DNA from: Stomorhina lunata
Lineage: Eukaryota; Arthropoda; Insecta; Diptera; Rhiniidae
Assembly: GCA_933228675.1 (NCBI GenBank)
Contig: OW121743.1
Location: forward strand, 49,944,422-50,008,421
Direction: 5' to 3'
DNA length: 64,000 nucleotides
The notes below the pieces were generated by a model. The model did not search any database. It was not told the origin of the DNA and worked only from the letters and a program-made list of their open reading frames with translations. Shown here in pieces: positions 62,701 to 64,000 of this stretch; the stretch's first letter is position 1, and each line of letters starts with the position of its first letter. Position numbers and translations under genes: made by a program.

Positions 62701-64000
62701 TTTATGTCATTTCTGGCAGACGGTCTGAGATGTGAGCTAGCTTCAATTTTGGCCGCATTAGTTATCTTTAGATTTATATGCGTTTCTGTAATTTTCTGGG
62801 TATTTAAAATACTTTAGAGAGTGTGTCTTGTTTGGTAGTTATGTTGAGATATGAGCCAATTACCTAATCATATACTATATAAAATGAAGAATTTATCAGC
62901 AGTCGTGGAGCTAGAGAGCATTAGGTATTAGATATGTATAAACTTGAGACTTTAGAAATCACGGGCAACACCGGGTTCTAAAATCATTTCCACACAGTAA
63001 ACAGTTGAAACTATAATGAAAACGAAAAGTTAAAAGAACTCTTTGAAAATTTAAAAATGTGTACCTTAGGGAACTGAACTAAGGGTGAAATAATACTTGT
63101 AAAATGATTAACAATTTAAGTATTTACAAAAATTTTAAAAGATTTGGGTAAATTCATGCATGCACCCTAGTCTACAGATATTCGACTAATTTGATATATT
63201 ACCACAGAGTGCACAGAATCCGTTTATTACGACACAGTTGAGAATGTAGTGATGAGCTAATAAATAGATAAATACGCACAAAATTTCTAAGTATTTGAGT
63301 TCTGATACTTTTTTTGTTAACAGGCGATATCTTAAAACATTTATAAATAAAATTTTTGATTTTTATTATAAGTTTAAAAACAAATTGTCTGATTCTTAAA
63401 ATTCAATAAAAATTTCAAATTAATTTCCTAATTTATCTCCTTGTTATTAATATAATTGAAAGTAAAGCACTTATATTAATTTAAGTAATTCCTTTAAGTA
63501 TGTACTCAAATTTCAGTCTGTGGTATTAAAGTCTTTTTGATTTTCAGTAATAAAATCAAATTTTAATGTTTACGAATAAAAAAGATATTTGAAGCCATAA
63601 ATAGATACTTATTTCAAGCAATTATCAATATCATTTTGGGAAATGGTATTAGTTTGTATTTATTTTTTGATGCTAGATCATCATTAATTTATATGATAGT
63701 CAATAAAAATCGCATAATAACTTTCTAAATGTTTTGTTGGGAATGATTGTGTTTGAATATGATGAGACTTTGGAAAAGTTTGGTTATACATTTTAGGCTT
63801 AAAATGGTAATATCTATCATAATATTGATAACATAAGGATACAGCTACATTTAAGGCAATGACACAGTCAAAAAGCAATGATATAATATCACAAAATTAG
63901 TTTTATCCATTTTTTAAACTAAAATGTTATATCACTTAAAAACTAATAGCCTTTGAAGGTTAGAGCTAACTAAATTCTACCTGGATTTAATTATTTTCCA
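62701..64000. other. AT-rich non-coding stretch, no gene seen
   Basis: No repeat module shared with the window. The 64-codon minus-strand frame at 63684-63878 has no domain. It may be single-copy sequence at the edge of the repeat cluster. Confidence 0.4.

Overview
The window is AT-rich, repeat-packed nuclear DNA of a fly. The closest match I can argue for is a calyptrate fly (blow fly or house fly type). The argument rests on the repeats: DINE-1/mini-me-like elements that end in (GTCT)n microsatellites, DD41D mariners, a Ty3/gypsy element of the 17.6/297 type, and minisatellites built on a CTATAG palindrome. I found no intact host gene. Every coding stretch that can be recognised belongs to a mobile element, and nearly all are broken.

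Layout. 0.7-7.5 kb: two oppositely oriented blocks of a hairpin/(GTCT)n repeat family. 7.5-9.1 kb: a MITE with CCCAG ends that carries a tRNA-like segment and a short LINE-derived insertion, itself inserted in another inverted-repeat element. 10.5-16.8 kb: LINE remnants with a nested set of insertions, namely a RNase H LINE remnant, then a 5'-truncated second LINE (14-bp target duplication), then a 2.16-kb Transib-like element (duplication CGTCG, ends CACTATG/CACAGTG), then an inner inverted-repeat element. 16.8-21.2 kb: a second DINE-like element split by an RTE-like LINE. 21.8-23.1 kb: a mariner. 24.15-28.1 kb: a 4-kb array of a 31-bp minisatellite. 29.4-34.7 kb: another hairpin/(GTCT)n block with a deleted mariner inside. 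34.7-36.0 kb: a second full CCCAG MITE. 37.0-38.2 kb: a third mariner. 38.3-42.3 kb: more DINE-like blocks. 43.6-46.2 kb: a block interrupted by a solo LTR that itself holds a CCCAG-type MITE. 48.4-59.0 kb: a block split by an almost intact 8-kb Ty3/gypsy retrotransposon (minus strand: gag, pro-pol, integrase). 59.2-62.7 kb: two decayed LINE copies with an LTR fragment inside.

The window works as a record of nested insertions. For many junctions a related copy elsewhere in the window shows the uninterrupted sequence, so target duplications and element ends can be fixed to the base: gypsy in a hairpin block, mariner in a hairpin block, MITE in an inverted-repeat element, LINE in LINE, Transib-like in LINE, solo LTR in a hairpin block.

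The most notable signal is the Transib-like element. Its two ends carry RSS-like heptamers, with an A-rich GCAAAAAA motif 11 nt from one and 22 nt from the other. This resembles the 12/23 arrangement of V(D)J recombination signals.
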